From Taenia hydatigena (taxonomy: Eukaryota > Platyhelminthes > Cestoda > Cyclophyllidea > Taeniidae), in the NCBI GenBank assembly GCA_036345935.2, contig JADWOT020000007.1, positions 23,391 to 87,390 on the forward strand: a stretch of DNA of 64,000 nt. Reading direction: 5' to 3'. The translations under genes and the position numbers were made by a program. Positions 1-11,799 of the stretch are shown piece by piece (position 1 is the first letter of the stretch; every line of letters begins with the position of its first letter). A model generated the notes under the pieces. That model did not search any database. It saw only the letters and a program-made list of their open reading frames with translations, and was not told the origin of the DNA.

Positions 1-130
1 CATGCTGTTCATTGGAATACATTTACGCGAATGATGAGTTACGCAGGCTATACTGTCATTCGAGATGCGACAAGTTTCAGATGAGGCACTTCTCGAAGGA
101 TTAAACAGAGCAGTATCTGTAACTAAATTG
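1..130 (+). repeat. Repeat fragment shared with both palindrome arms
   Basis: The first bases match 50,549-50,670 on the plus strand and the inverse of 18,640-18,760, with scattered substitutions (shared run TTCATTGGAATACATTTA). In the arms this piece adjoins a different neighbour, so a recombination junction lies near 120-135, where the sequence switches to an R1 element. Confidence 0.75.
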
Positions 131-134
131 CCGC

Positions 135-280
135 GTGTTGCGTCTTGACAGTGGTGTTTTCGATGCCACGACATTTCCGTTGGTGCAATTCAACACTTCT
201 TACACTTCTGTCAGCGATGAGAAAGAAGAGGTGACTATCGCGCTAGACAGGTGGGATATATGCCCATGCCCGATGTCACT
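135..280 (+). repeat. R1 dispersed repeat, copy 1 (partial)
   Basis: R1 is a block of about 220-280 bp recognised by the runs TGCCACGTGTTGCATCTTGACAG, GATGCCACGACATTT and ATTCAACACTGCTTC, preceded in fuller copies by a run like TGACCTCGTCTGGATTGCCA. Fourteen diverged copies occur in this window in both orientations. Copy 1 lacks the upstream half and lies about 440 bases before the TATA box of the first antigen copy. No open frame is conserved between copies, so it is described as a non-coding repeat; whether it is promoter DNA or a small mobile element is unknown. Confidence 0.7.
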
Positions 281-722
281 CTTTCTTCCCGCACTCACAG
301 ACTTGAAGTTCGACGCACCAACTTAAAAACGTCTAGGCCTTGCATTACACTATTACCACACGTCTTGCCTGCGCTCAAAAGTAAGCCCTAGAGAAGAGGG
401 TCACAAAGTCACATCAGCAGCCACTTTCTCCACTCGATGGTGGTGAGTTCGCTAACAGTGCAAGATGACTTTCAAGATGTTGTTGATTGACATATATTTA
501 CACAGTGACAATGGAATTCACGCAATTAACTCGAAGAACAATGCATGACGTAAGTGTTCACAGCAGGTTTTCCTCAAATGGATCGCCCTTCACCACTGAG
601 TAGAAGCGTTGAAAATTAGGTGTGGGGAAGCTCACATAATCCAACACGTCTCAACGCATAGAAGTTGTCTTGAAGTTTAAGACGAGAAGAGCTTTTAGGC
701 TGATATGCGTGCGCAGCAGCCT

Positions 723-730
723 TATAAATA
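723..730 (+). promoter_or_regulatory. TATA box of antigen copy A
   Basis: TATAAATA lies 40 bases before the decayed start codon at 770. The same box and the flanking CAGCAGCCTTATAAATACGC run recur at 59,345-59,352 (minus) and, with changes, at 20,550 and 31,542, which marks it as the family promoter. Confidence 0.75.
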
Positions 731-769
731 CGCTATGAGTTGTGAGGGCAAATCATTGGTGGTGTGGAG

Positions 770-1300
770 ATAGCGTTTCACTTGTGTCTCATTCTGTTTG
801 CGGGTTTCGTTTTAGCTGAGAAGCGCAAGGAAACAAGGAGTAAGTTGTTGTTTTGCATCAGGGTCTCATGAGGAATGGTGTAAAAGCATTTGTCGAACGA
901 GTAGATTATAAGCAGTTGTATTCTAGCGCTTTTACTCATTTTGAACCAACCCTACTTTTAGGTCTTAGATAAATGTGAGCATTGATTTTGACGGGTTAAC
1001 ACTTGTTTTAGTTATTCGAGGGGAAAACTTCAGCAGAGCAACCCTAGGAAAAACACTTTAAGTGGGGTCCTGTGACTCCTCACTACATTGGCCCAACTTG
1101 GAACCCGAAATGTCGCATGGTATGCTTAATAAAGTAGTCGTACTAACGGCAAAGTTGGCTTCTAGCACCGGATCAAAAAAAGATCGACAAATGCGGCACG
1201 GAACTACTGGTTAAAGTGCTTGATGGAGAAGTCGCACTAGGGAAGAATTTGGTATCTGGACTTGGATATGAAAAATGGACAAATGCGTCCCTCGAAGAAG
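770..1300 (+). pseudogene. Oncosphere-antigen-like pseudogene, copy A (EG95/45W family)
   Basis: Exon 1 (770-839) reads IAFHLCLILFAGFVLA followed by EKRKETR and a phase-1 GTAAGT donor at 840. It is a secretory signal peptide whose ATG has become ATA. The FnIII exon relic lies at about 1,027-1,300: an N-terminal part reads KHFKWGPVTP and a later part reads GEVALGKNLVSGLGYE, which aligns with the strand E-F-G region of the 31.9 kb copy (GEVTLRDLMPN). Stop codons and frame changes separate the two parts, and no exon donor survives. Near 1,303 the sequence switches to the intergenic repeat block, so the C-terminal exon is missing. In the family the product is a secreted or surface antigen of the oncosphere larva. 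This copy cannot encode one: it has no start codon and a broken FnIII domain. Confidence 0.75.
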
Positions 1301-2394
1301 AAGAAGAGTGTTGTAGGGGATTATATCAGTTACGAGGGCCTTCCTGCCAATCCTGCAGCCATGACTGGGGTCGATTTGATGGCCACTCAAAGACGAACAC
1401 CGTCCATCTGCGTGGACGTCCTCTCCTCTTTACAGCCTTTTACAACTTTAATTGTGCAGGCATTTCTTTACCGCGGTCCCATAAGAACATGAGTACCACC
1501 GCCCAGTTAAGCTGCATGACCTCTCACAGCACTGGACCAGTCTCCAGAATTGTGGAGGCTAAGCCATGATTTGCACAGTATGGCACTGCTCTGCTGCCAG
1601 AACTTGTTTTTTTTTCTACCCAGTGACATTTGCGGTCTGGTAGACAAAAAGTTGGACGAAATAAATAATAGCGTTGACCTGCTACAAAACTTGAGCAACT
1701 ATTATAGGCAGAAGAAAATCGCTAAGCGGACGTTAAAGTAGGGTTTAACCCTTGCACAAACAGCAGCTTGGACAGTCTGCTGTTGGATACACAGTTTGTT
1801 GAAAATCTAGCCCACTATCAACTTGATCCCTCAAGTCTACGTAACAAACTGCTAACATTACCTTGTGAGTAATTACTGGTGATAAATGGGCAAAGAATAC
1901 ATGTTTCGTGAAAAGGTGAAGTCAAACGCAAATTCAAGCTGGATAGGGCATTCGCTTTGGTGATGAGAAAAGTGGCTACTGCTAGGCGCGCGTAGTCTTC
2001 GAACTCCGAGATGGAATTTAGCTTGAACAGCACATCCCGACTCAGTATTTTGAACATATTTTCCAGGGGGAGGTTACGCTAATACCGTTCTCATTCCACA
2101 TGCCAACTAATGTCAAATCACTACTATGTCTCATAAAAATGAGGCAGTGTGCAAAATTACCAAAGCGTTAAAGGGGCAATGCTCTCCCACCCTAAAAATT
2201 TGAAGCAGACTATAGAAATTTGGTCCTTAGACCGGTGAGTTTGACCTTGGCAGGTGGTTGATGGTAGAGTAATGGGAGGTGATGAAGACACTTGATGCAG
2301 CTGATTAATTTTCGACACATTTTTAGTAAAAACGAGTAATCGAGGTGACCGGTTGCCTTCATTCATGTAATTTGCAAAAGCTTTTTGAGTCGAG

Positions 2395-3291
2395 ATGTCG
2401 CCTGTTTAGCCAGATGACTACACAGTCTTTCCAGGGCTGAGGAGGGGGACAAATGGACCACGATGATTCGTCACGAAAACCCAAGTGTCATCAGCTCCTT
2501 CTAACCAGACCACAATAATTGAAGTGATGCAATTTCGTGGAGATGAAATAGCTCTCTTTCCACATCGTCTCAACTTGGGAAAAGCATTCAACCTACAGTC
2601 CAAATGTAGGACTTAATGCCTTACACGCTCTTATCATCCCATGGAGGTAAAGCCACAAACGTGGAAGAGAGAAGTGAGCGATCCAACTCCACTTCTCTGG
2701 GTTGCACTGTGGCAAATGATATTGCCCTTTCCATTAGAAGCGAGTCCATGATTTACATAGACAAGCAGTTCTGCCCACACACATTGTGTGCTTCTACAAC
2801 TATTGGGAGACATCGTTTGGCAACCCAACGTCACCCCCTGCTGCACAGCTGTCAAGTCTCTCTTTCCTCATGTACAGCGAATCCCCGACCTCTTCTCTAC
2901 TCTTTGTGGCATAAAAGGGAACCTTAATATCCGAGTAGGGAATCAAAGTACGAAATGCATTTTGAAGGCCAAGCCGTTGAATAATCAGTTAGGCTGTGGC
3001 ATCCTAAGCCTCTTCTGAGTTCGGCTTATACGCTATCAACATTGATAAGTACTTACAATCTGATATTCCGAAGAGTGCCCTGTCAATCCTATTGTCGAGA
3101 TGAAAGATGATATCCGGAGAAGCTTGAGAAGGAGAACCAATCACCGCGTGGTCTTTCTTCTCTTTATAATTCTGCTGCCAAATCTACTCGCGTCTCTCTA
3201 CTCCGAAAACTCGGGAAGGAGAGCACCATTGCTTAATGGTGGTATATGGCCTCCTAGAGTGGTCAACGTGTTTAGCAAGTCCATAAAATGA
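2395..3291 (+). pseudogene. Decayed membrane-protein coding fragment (unidentified), copy 1
   Basis: I do not recognise this gene. Fragments in shifting plus-strand frames read TSLGCTVANDIALSI, then YNYWETSFGN, and finally KDDIRRSLRRRTNHR followed by a hydrophobic segment (VVFLLFIILLPNLLASLY) and a short polar tail ending at TGA 3,289-3,291. The 27.2 kb copy preserves more of it; here a one-base loss near 3,080 breaks the last frame, and a one-base change in the middle part shifts another. The third homologous copy of the surrounding repeat, at 15.6-15.8 kb, lacks the segment. It therefore looks like a captured gene piece, or one lost from the other copy. It is not an antigen exon. Confidence 0.45.
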
Positions 3292-3683
3292 TGGAAAATA
3301 AGGCAAAAAATTGCTTGATTTTTAACCGTCTTGTGCGGTCCTTTCGCCAAACAAATAGTTTAATAAAATCAAGCAAACCACCTGCATTTCACTGTACCAT
3401 CACCCAACTTTGATTTATTGCATTCGAATTGTTTATACCACTCATAAAAATTATATTTTAGGCAAGCATTTCTAATAAATGAGCAGACAAGGTATTGTTT
3501 TTGTGCAAATGAGGAGTTTATTATAAATTCAAGCCATATCTGTTGCTATTAATAATCCCATTTATTTTGTCCCAAAGGAGATAACGCTTCTCCAGTCTAT
3601 TCCATGCAACCGCAAAACGTGTGTCAAATGAGTGCATTTATTATTTAACTGGCGTGCATCAAGAGATGTTACATTAATGCTAA

Positions 3684-3938
3684 TTAAGTGAGCATGAATA
3701 AGGAGCAGGACATTCTCGACACGATGGTTGTCTGCGGGGGAGAAGTGAGTGGTGAGAAAACGCAAGTTACGCGTCGCGACATTGCTTGAAGTTGGTTGAT
3801 TGGGAAATTGGCATTCATCCACGCAAGTGTTAATGCATGAACTACCGCCAAGCAAGTAAAGAGGACCCCAATGATTGCGGAAGTTATGCCATATCTGCTA
3901 GTCGTTAAGACACTTTCCTCCTCGTGGTCCATACTAAC
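3684..3938 (-). pseudogene. Orphan antigen C-terminal exon, read-through form
   Basis: The minus strand reads HEEESVLTTS then ITSAIIGVLFTCLAVVHAL, aligning with the intact exon at 22,652-22,761 (HEEGSVVTTS, TTSAIAELLLTCTVVVLA). In the family this exon supplies a Ser/Thr-rich stretch and the hydrophobic C-terminal anchor. The position corresponding to the CAG acceptor is TATGG here, so the splice site appears lost. The stop that ends the 22.7 kb copy is TGG, so the frame runs on through NANFPINQ for some 40 more codons. No FnIII or signal exon lies nearby in the right order, so it is an isolated relic. Confidence 0.65.
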
Positions 3939-5284
3939 AAGACACCCTGCTAAGTTTGGCATGCAAAGCACGCACATGACTTAATCGTGAAGTGTTTATT
4001 AATGCGCACTACGAACATGTACCCAGTAGTGAACTCAAACGGTGCCCTCATATTCATGAGAGTAGTGGTATGGTAGTGTCATACTGTTTTCAGTGCCGCT
4101 TTATACCCCTCTCTACTTCGAAACCGCCAAGCTTAATTCAGATGTGACGAGAAGGAAGCTGCTTCGGTAAAGGTTGTCAATTCGGCCATTGTGTTAAAGA
4201 TGGCACGCAAGTAAATTGTTCCGTGCTTCCCTTCTTAGCAAACATGGGTCAAGCATCTCTATTGCATAAAAGGTCAAACTAGAGCAAAGTGTGACACGAG
4301 TAGTGAGGAGATGCAGAGATTGTTCTAAAATCAAGACCTTACGACTGGGCGGATATTACTCTCATTGTCTCAAACCGCGTGCTCCTCCTCCACGCCATGG
4401 GCAAATAAGCAGCTCCGAGCCCATTTGTAGCACGTCCATTTCGTCGACTGAGGGAGAAAGGCGGTCAAGTGTTTACTGCTAGCCGGACTTTGGCATGAAT
4501 GCGAGACTCGTGTTAGAGGATAATCACTTCATGTGACAGACTCTCTGTTTTGTCTGGCAGCAAGCACTCAGTTTAATTTTATGAGTTAAGTCTGAAGGAA
4601 CATTTTTTTCCTAGATTGAGCAAAGCTGCCTTTGCCTAGGGGAATGAGGTGGTCAAGTAAAAATCCTCGAGAATATGGCCTGCCTAACTTAGAGCCTTTG
4701 AATGGAATCGCCAGTATAAGTTGAAATGGTCTGTTCTGCCTTCACTTAATACGTTTTCTGACATTACTAAGTAAGCAGATTTGCAAAGTTACGCAAAGCA
4801 GTAAAGCAATGGCACAATTTATTGGTGAGCGTCTTTTCAATAATCTGGATGTGTGATTGTAGTCCCAGCAGGAGGTTGGCCTAATTAGACGAAAGACATT
4901 CCTCATTTTATCAAACGCGATGTGACGAGACTTGGTTAGGCTTCGAAATGGACGAATTCGCAATGGCTACCTCATGTCAAGACGTTAACGTCTGTCGTGA
5001 CATGATTAGAACTATCACAAGACAATAAGGTGGTTAGAGCGAATCGCCACAGTCCATTTGTCTACCCTTTAGCCTGTGACCAATCTCTTTGCTAACTTAT
5101 GCTAAAATTTAAAAATGCGCAGAAGGGACATTAAGATGGACAACGTGCCTTCGACACATTCCATCCATTCGCGTGAAGCTAGAGGCCAGTCTGATGATAC
5201 CGAGACCAAACTCACTTGCTAAATGACTGCTTCTCCTCCTATCCTCTAATTTCACAAGCAGGAAATTTCCTCCTTTCTTTTAAC

Positions 5285-5560
5285 ACTATTAACGGAATCG
5301 TGTTCTCTACGAAAACACCATTGCCATGATGCAACACGTGACACTTCGGCATAACCTGCCGCACTGCTCTTTCTCTTCTTTTGTCAACACAATTACAGTG
5401 AACTACCATGCACTTAGGCCTTATTTTCCGCACGCCTCATAGGATCCTTCTACCATGGTAGTCCACACGGGGTCAAGCACGTGTTGCCACGTTGGCATTC
5501 ATTGAAACGATACCATCGCTTTATCGTGATCAACGCCACCCACACTTCGTCTCCGCTCCT
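5285..5560 (-). repeat. R1 repeat, copy 2
   Basis: The inverse-orientation run GATGCAACACGTGACA at 5,329-5,344 is followed by the TAGTCCACACGGGGTCAAGC arm. It begins about 100 bases after the direct repeat breaks off at 5,176, marking a second rearrangement junction. No antigen exon is seen downstream on the minus strand. Confidence 0.65.
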
Positions 5561-6074
5561 TCGCAAATTGTCTTCATTTTTCGCATTCCCTACAACATTT
5601 ACTCACCTTGAACCATTTTATGCTTATCTGACTTATTTTTAGGCCCTAATCACCGCATTAATTTTTGGTCTCACTCATCATCAAACATTTGAAACATCAA
5701 ACATTTGAAAAGCTCGTTCTGTTTTAGCAAAGGTGAATGGTTTACTCAAAAAACAGCACGTGTTTTCACTTTGACTTCCTCCCTTGCATTGTTGGTGGCA
5801 GGCCAAGGAATGATGAGGTGATATTAGGCCTGAAATCAAGTCCATTTTGTGCTGCCAAAGTTAAGCGCAAAAGAACTTGAGGTAAGTGCATTTGTGGGTA
5901 GTAGAGAGTCACAAAATCACACTGCAGGGAGACGAGATTAGCCGTGGGCAGCGTTGGTTACAAGAGAGGTTTCGAAGGTGTTTCATTAAGTGCCGACGTG
6001 GAAGAACGTGCTTGACAAATTTGCACTTTAATGTGCAAGGTAAAGCCTTCTTCTTTTTTTAAAGGTATTAATCG

Positions 6075-6335
6075 AAACAACGCAGAATTTGGAAACACCA
6101 CTGCCAAGATGCTACACGTGGGAACTCAGCCAAACCTGCTGTAATTTTGTCTTATCTTTTCGACAATACAAGTCTGGCGGACCATATTTCACCTGAGCTG
6201 CACTTCACGGACGCCTTGTACAATCCATCTGCCTTGATAATGGAGACGAGGTCAAGTTGGTGGAGATACGCTGAGAGCCAGTAAAACGAGACACGTGCTT
6301 CACCTCATCAATGCGATGATGATTGAGGCGTTTTA
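6075..6335 (-). repeat. R1 repeat, copy 3
   Basis: This is the second inverse R1 within 800 bases (CCACTGCCAAGATGCTACAC, then GGAGACGAGGTCAAG). It is closest to copy 8 at 32,560, with which it shares the same downstream neighbour, so the two were duplicated together. Confidence 0.65.
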
Positions 6336-7800
6336 TGAGCCATGCGCGAACAGGAGCATAAACACAAACAGTGGCAACAAAACCTTGCCAGTAAATAGAA
6401 AAGACCAAAAGCTGTGGAAGGTTTTTAGTGCAATACAACGTGTTGGGATGTTTGATTGCTGTCTTCAGTTACACTACGTCTCCACTGATGCGGCAGAACA
6501 CTGTCTTCTCTTCTGCCAGCGATTGAGGAACCAGCCAGACTACGCTTACAACTGACTGATAAGGCGGATTGCGTGTGTTTGAGTCGAACTTCCACTTCAA
6601 ATGCGGTGCAACATGTGGGCGGGTGAGAGGCAGCAGATTTAACATAATCTATCATAATTATTTCACTGTAGTCTGCATGAAAATATCTTAGTGCAATTTT
6701 GCATCACTCATCTCCATTTCACTTCACTTTTGTCATGGTGTGCTCGTCGAACACAGGTTTTTTACTTAATCAGTCAACATGTGACATTTAATTTGCTAGG
6801 CTTTTCTTAGGACAAATCAGAGCACAGAAAGCGCAGATAGTGTTATGTGGTCAAACGAAACCTTAATATAGTAGCTACGCCTCATGAATCAATCTGCGGA
6901 AAGTTCCTATTCTGCGTCGACACACCGGTGTAGAAGAGTGCCTTAATAAGAGTGAATGGCAAATCAGTTTAATGTGCAAAATCTGTTTACGTCACATATC
7001 TAGTCTCAATTTGCTTGATGGTATATAGCACAACTCAAAAACTCATGGTAAGAAAATGTAAACTGAGTTAGAGATGAAGTTACAAACAGTTGGTTTCTGT
7101 GTAGTTTTCCTTTGAGTCAACAAGGAACATTATGTGGCTGACCCCATGACCCACTTCTCGTCGATTTTAACATATTTTGCAAAAAATGACAATGAACAGC
7201 AAAATTCATGTGCCGTACCGCACACCTTCCCTCGATTTTTGCCGTTTGGCATCCATTTTCTGCCCACAAATATTGTTACATCTGATGTTATTTTAATTGA
7301 AGGAAAGGTGTAACAGCAAGTTAGTTTGTGCATTATTTTGTCTAGAGCTGTCCTCTTTGCCTTGCCGGTGTGTCACTCTAAAGTTATGCCCGTCTTCGCT
7401 GACAAGTTGTGGCCCATCAGATGCCGTTGTGGTACCAACAAATTCATTCGAGTAGGAACCTTCGTACTACTTCTCAAAAGAGATGATTTTGGTACAAAGA
7501 TTTACGTGCCTGCGGTTTGCCGCCACGAGTAGGCATTATTGCTACTCAACCTTTAGAATTGCCTCCTTATTCTTCAAGTTTGTAGGATCCGACTCGTGAC
7601 AGCAGCCGCTGCGCTGCCACTTGTTACTGCAATTCACTCTGCTAGTGTAGTACACTCGGATCAATGTTGTGATTTATAAAATTTTCCTATGGTACCCATT
7701 CAACTTATGGTCTGCCTTTTTAATTCAATCACGCACTTTAAGCAGCAAAACTCTGAATCTTCACTTTACGTTGCGTTCATTTGCAAGAATAAAAGCTCCC
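6145..7800 (+). repeat. Direct repeat copy, partner of spacer segment 32,553-34,210
   Basis: Shared runs include CACCTCATCAATGCG at 6,301, GCCAGCGATTGAGGA near 6,519 and GTAGGAACCTTCGTAC near 7,452, each with a counterpart about 26.4 kb further on in the same order. No conserved open frame is visible. The right end fades near 7,800, where the partner runs into sequence unique to the spacer. Confidence 0.8.
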
Positions 7801-9240
7801 TCGTCTTTGATTTCCTCAAGAAGCGAAGTCCATTCCCTTCTCCCCCCCCCCACCTATTTCCTGTGCCAAGTTAGCAGGTTTCTGGGTGCCTCCAACTAAG
7901 TTGCCAGCCACTGCTCTACCCGAAGCAGTCTGTTGGAACAGCCGCAAAAATTAGCGCTTTTTTCGATCAAATGACATTCTTCTCTACGAATCCCGAACAC
8001 GACATCCACCTTTTTTAGAACGTGTTTATTGTTTATTGCAATTTTTGAAAAAGACGTGTTAAATCCAATATCCACCCTGGCATTCAACCTAAGAGAAGCT
8101 TAGTGATTGAATGTAGATGAAGCTAAGCAGAGGTCATGACGGCTCTCTCTCTGTTTCATTTGCACGGAAATGAGCCTTAAATCCATTTCTCTAAAATATT
8201 TTTCTAACTTTCATAGCGTTACCATCCACTTCTTGTAACGACTCATCTTTTCGCGAGGGCATCATCTGTGCTGTTTGGTAGTGGTGAGAAAGTGACCTGA
8301 AAGTGTGGTTTGACGGGACCAGGCGTCCCTCTCTTATGCTGCCCTCACCTACTCACTTATCCATCCGCAAAGTTTCCATTCGTGGGATGGGGACGTAGGG
8401 GAAATAGGGCTTTACATTGTCACGGTGATAAAATGACAGCTCCATAACTCAAATAGCAAAGTGTCAAAGTGATGTGGAATATTATTCTGCCTATTAACAA
8501 GCACAACACGTGAGAGGCCACTAACGTGGCGCAAAATACAACCCTCGACAGATGAATTTTTCAATGGCTTAACTGCCTCGTTAAAGAAAATGTTGTCACG
8601 CTGCAGCCTTGTTTAAAATTTGAACACGTTTCTACTTATTTTCGCTAAAAAATGATTTCTACACGCGGCTTCTATGCACTTATTGAACATTTGCATCTTT
8701 GAACCAGCTGGTGTTCTCCATCATCATAAAAGAAACTTTGCCAGAATCTGATGACTTTGCTCAAATGCTTTTCTGAACGGTTGGGAGTGTGCATTAGGTT
8801 AACGCAATCCTCTTTGCAGAGCTTCCCTTTTGCCGACTAAGACAGGTAGGCAAATAAGTTTTAATGGCTAGTCGGATTTCGATATGAATGTCCACTTTGG
8901 GTGGAAGGTTAACCATTCCATGTGTCAAATGGCAAGCATTTACTGCCATTGCATATTAAGCTCAGTCTTGAGCGCCAAATGTCTAAACGAACATTTATTT
9001 TACTAGTCTAAGCAAAGCTATCCTACTAGCCACGTTAAGTTTCTCGGGAATGTGACCTGTCTAACTTACAGCCTTCATTTGGAAGCGCTACTGCGAGAGC
9101 ACTTGCTGGGTTAAGGACGCAAACATTACATGAGTGCAAAATTCGCATGCAGAAATAAATTTCCAAGAAAAATAAGTGGGTGCTATTTCTCTTACCTCCC
9201 TATCACACGAATTGAAGCATTATGGATAAATGAGGGTAGC
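7801..9240. other. Repeat mosaic without a supported gene
   Basis: The stretch begins with a run of ten C (7,842-7,851). The part at 8,245-8,700 resembles 63,280-63,530 in the same orientation, while 8,760-9,100 resembles 63,520-63,840 in the opposite orientation and also 28,960-29,300 and 4,380-4,700 directly. No frame is conserved in all copies, and no splice or promoter pattern was seen. Confidence 0.55.
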
Positions 9241-9349
9241 AAGAGAGAGGATCGCTTAGTCCCTCCAAACCAAATTTTCGGCTTGCTTCCTCGGTACTAC
9301 TAGATAGCACAGGAGAAGCCCTCGTCTTAAGGAATCGAAAATTCTTAAA

Positions 9350-9560
9350 CGGCACAAGGTTGACTCATTTTACCCTTTACTCCTCAAGTACAGCCCACAA
9401 ATAGGCCTAATCTGGAATTGCGCTGGACTAGCCGAGATGCACCAACTACGTTGCAGTCGAAAACCTCTTCGCCAACGATTTTTCAAGCCCTGTACTTAGT
9501 GGTCCACGAGATGTAGGAGAATTGATGACAAATTAACGATGATTAAGGAAACGACGTGAT
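9350..9560 (+). repeat. Block B, copy 1
   Basis: This well-kept block (CAGCCCACAAATAGGCC, then CTAGCCGAGATGCACCAA, then GGTCCACGAG) has a direct copy at about 35,050-35,240 and an inverse copy at 63,050-63,300. The inverse copy is an open frame on its minus strand; here the same frame is interrupted by stops, so a coding origin is possible but unproven. Confidence 0.6.
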
Positions 9561-10071
9561 GTGTTAGGGGGAAGGTGGAGGTTTTGGGACGATGACCGAA
9601 GAAGATAGAACCGTTCTTTTGAGGTCCAGTAACTTTTGTACCAAAAAAAATGAAATATATCCAGCTTTATTTGAAGGGAAAAGAGCAGGTGAAACATCCA
9701 CAAATTTGTCATGCATAAAGTGGCAATGAAAACATGAGACAAATGGTGCTAGTGAAGGCAAGAATGGGGGTGAATTAGCCTGCAATAGAAGCACCACAAG
9801 CGATCAAACCTAAGTAACTAGCCAGCGTCAACAATAACAACGAAAACCAACCTTCACAATTTCAGTCCTACTAATTCTAAGAGGACAGCCAGTGTAGAAT
9901 GAGGAGACAATAATAATGGAGTAATACTAACTCGCCATGGCGAATTACAAGCTTGCACATCTTTGTGCCCAAAAAATCACATCAGGCACTTTATACTAAG
10001 GTTCCTTCTTGCTTTAACTCCTCCATGATGCAAATACGCTTGAAGTGAAAGCTTGATTTTAGCACAAACAA

Positions 10072-10098
10072 ATATACACACACACAAACACACACAGG
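10072..10098. repeat. CA microsatellite
   Basis: The run is ATACACACACACAAACACACACAG. The homologous site on the right (about 61,968-61,990) reads GTGCGTTTGTGAGTGTGCTT, so the dinucleotide tract is longer and purer on the left. Confidence 0.8.
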
Positions 10099-11109
10099 CT
10101 CTCATGCCAATGTCATTGACATAGCATGAACCACTGTGGTGAAGAAGCAGTGTTCTCATCCTTCTCAACAGCCCTCCCTATCAATGAGCTGACAGCGTCA
10201 CCTCTCCATGTGCCTTTAATCTGCATCTCCTATGCAGATGTTAGATTTGAGGCTAGCTGACGGAATCGATCCCGACATGACCAAAGTTGCTCGATTCGCC
10301 TGCCCCTGTCAACTGGTCTGCTCCATTACGCCATCTGTGGAGGGATAGGAGGATCTCATGTAGACTACGCTGCTTTAGTATTTTCATTGCTCCTAACTCG
10401 TTTGCATTTAAAGGTAGTTCTTCCATAACTAAAAGCACTTAAACACCCTAACCTCACGTGGTGTTATATCCGTGAGGAAATAATGTCGCAATGATGATAT
10501 CCGTTTCGTAGATGGGCTTGCATGGGTACATACCACCAGGTGGTGATGGCTGAACGGACGCAAGTTGGGGTCTGAGAATTGGGTGCGATGCAGGAGGAGG
10601 AAAAGTGTAGAGGAGGGCATATGTGGGGACTGAAATGGGGGCTGATGATGAGTTCCAGATGTGATGGGTGCAAGGTGAGAGTGTCTTTGTGTGTGTCGCA
10701 CTGCACTAAGTCCTTGTTCATCAGTCAGGTACACCTTCTAGTCTGTTTCCATCGCATGCCAGGTGTTTGGGAAGGGTGAAGTGGGAAGGATTCTGGGGCG
10801 ATTGACAAACAAGGGAGTCGGTGATTTGGCCACGATTATGCAGCGACGCATGGCTACATCTCGTAATTTTCGTTGAGTAGCACAAATATCATTGTTAGCA
10901 GTGGAGTCTTTGCTGGTCTAACAAGGAGTTGATTGCTCGCAGCTAATTTAGGTCTTTCGAATTGCGGAACTCACTGACAATAAGTCAGGCTTAGTGAATG
11001 CATGTGCCGACCACAGGGTACATTTTGGTGAATTATACTTAAGTTGAATTACGACCAACGGTTGTTGTATAAATCATGGGAAGTTGATTTCTTGTCGCTA
11101 CACTTTAGT

Positions 11110-11400
11110 CAGTTACTTTATTAAGGCGTGAAGGCGCCATCGGCTTTAGAGACTGTAGAAGTGCACTTGAAGTATGTGCGGTAATGCTTGTGATGGTCCG
11201 TAGGAAAATTAACAATTTTGAATACCGTGGCTACTTAATCCACTTAATACATTTCAAGTAGTTGCTTTGGTGAGGGCTGAAGGCGCCATCGGCTTCAGAG
11301 ACCGTTAGAATGCACTAGAAGTGTGTGCAATAATTCGTATGTGAGTCCGTGAGTAAACTAAAATCCCAAATACTGTGACTACTAATTTCTACAAAGCGAG
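11110..11400 (+). repeat. Two tandem copies of a block of about 145 bp
   Basis: GAAGGCGCCATCGGCTT occurs at about 11,128 and 11,280, each followed by AGAGAC, GTGCAC or GCACT, TGTGTGC-like and GTCCGT segments in the same order. The opposite arm has the same pair at 57,880-58,190, so the tandem duplication predates the split of the outer arms. Confidence 0.7.
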
Positions 11401-11799
11401 TGATCATGTCAGCATACACTCTCCTCCTGTCAATGCACTCACACTCAGGTTAGTCGGTTCAGTCACTTACAGATCTACGATGTGCTGATGTGCTGCATGG
11501 GTAGGTTCAGTAGTGTTTAAATCAGAGGCCAATGGGATGCGAAATCTCTGTGAAAACTACCACATCGAAATCGCTACTGTGTGGGATTTGGAGAAAGGGA
11601 AGACAGGGCATGCAGACAAATAATTTGGGTGTCTTACATTGCTGGCAGAAGAGACCATAATGCGGAGCTGCATCCCTGTGACCACTGCTGCTCTGAAACC
11701 ACCATCCACACTTAGCAACTCGTTGCATCTAACTTAGAAATTACCACAGCTGTACTTTTACCAGCACTTTTTTGATGCCATTGTTTGTGCATGCCTCAG

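Larger units (their letters stand above)
1303..5176 (+). repeat. Direct repeat copy, partner of 26,146-30,878
   Basis: The block runs colinearly with 26,146-30,878 at roughly 85-95 % identity by eye, starting at TCAGTTACGAG and ending at TTCCATCC(A/T)TTCGCGTG. Relative to its partner it lacks about 1.1 kb near 4,970, corresponding to 29,515-30,630, and it has a longer stretch near 3,560-3,860. Its first third is intergenic repeat with no supported gene. It carries a decayed membrane-protein fragment (2,395-3,291) and an orphan antigen C-terminal exon (3,684-3,938). Since copy A precedes it here, whereas in the left arm an antigen copy follows it, the ancestral unit was probably a tandem array of antigen plus this block. 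Confidence 0.85.

Noticed and set aside
1216..1569. 117-codon plus-strand frame
   Set aside because: It begins in the decayed FnIII exon and runs across the junction into intergenic repeat DNA at about 1,303. Only the first third (GEVALGKNLVSGLG) has family similarity, and it is covered under copy A.
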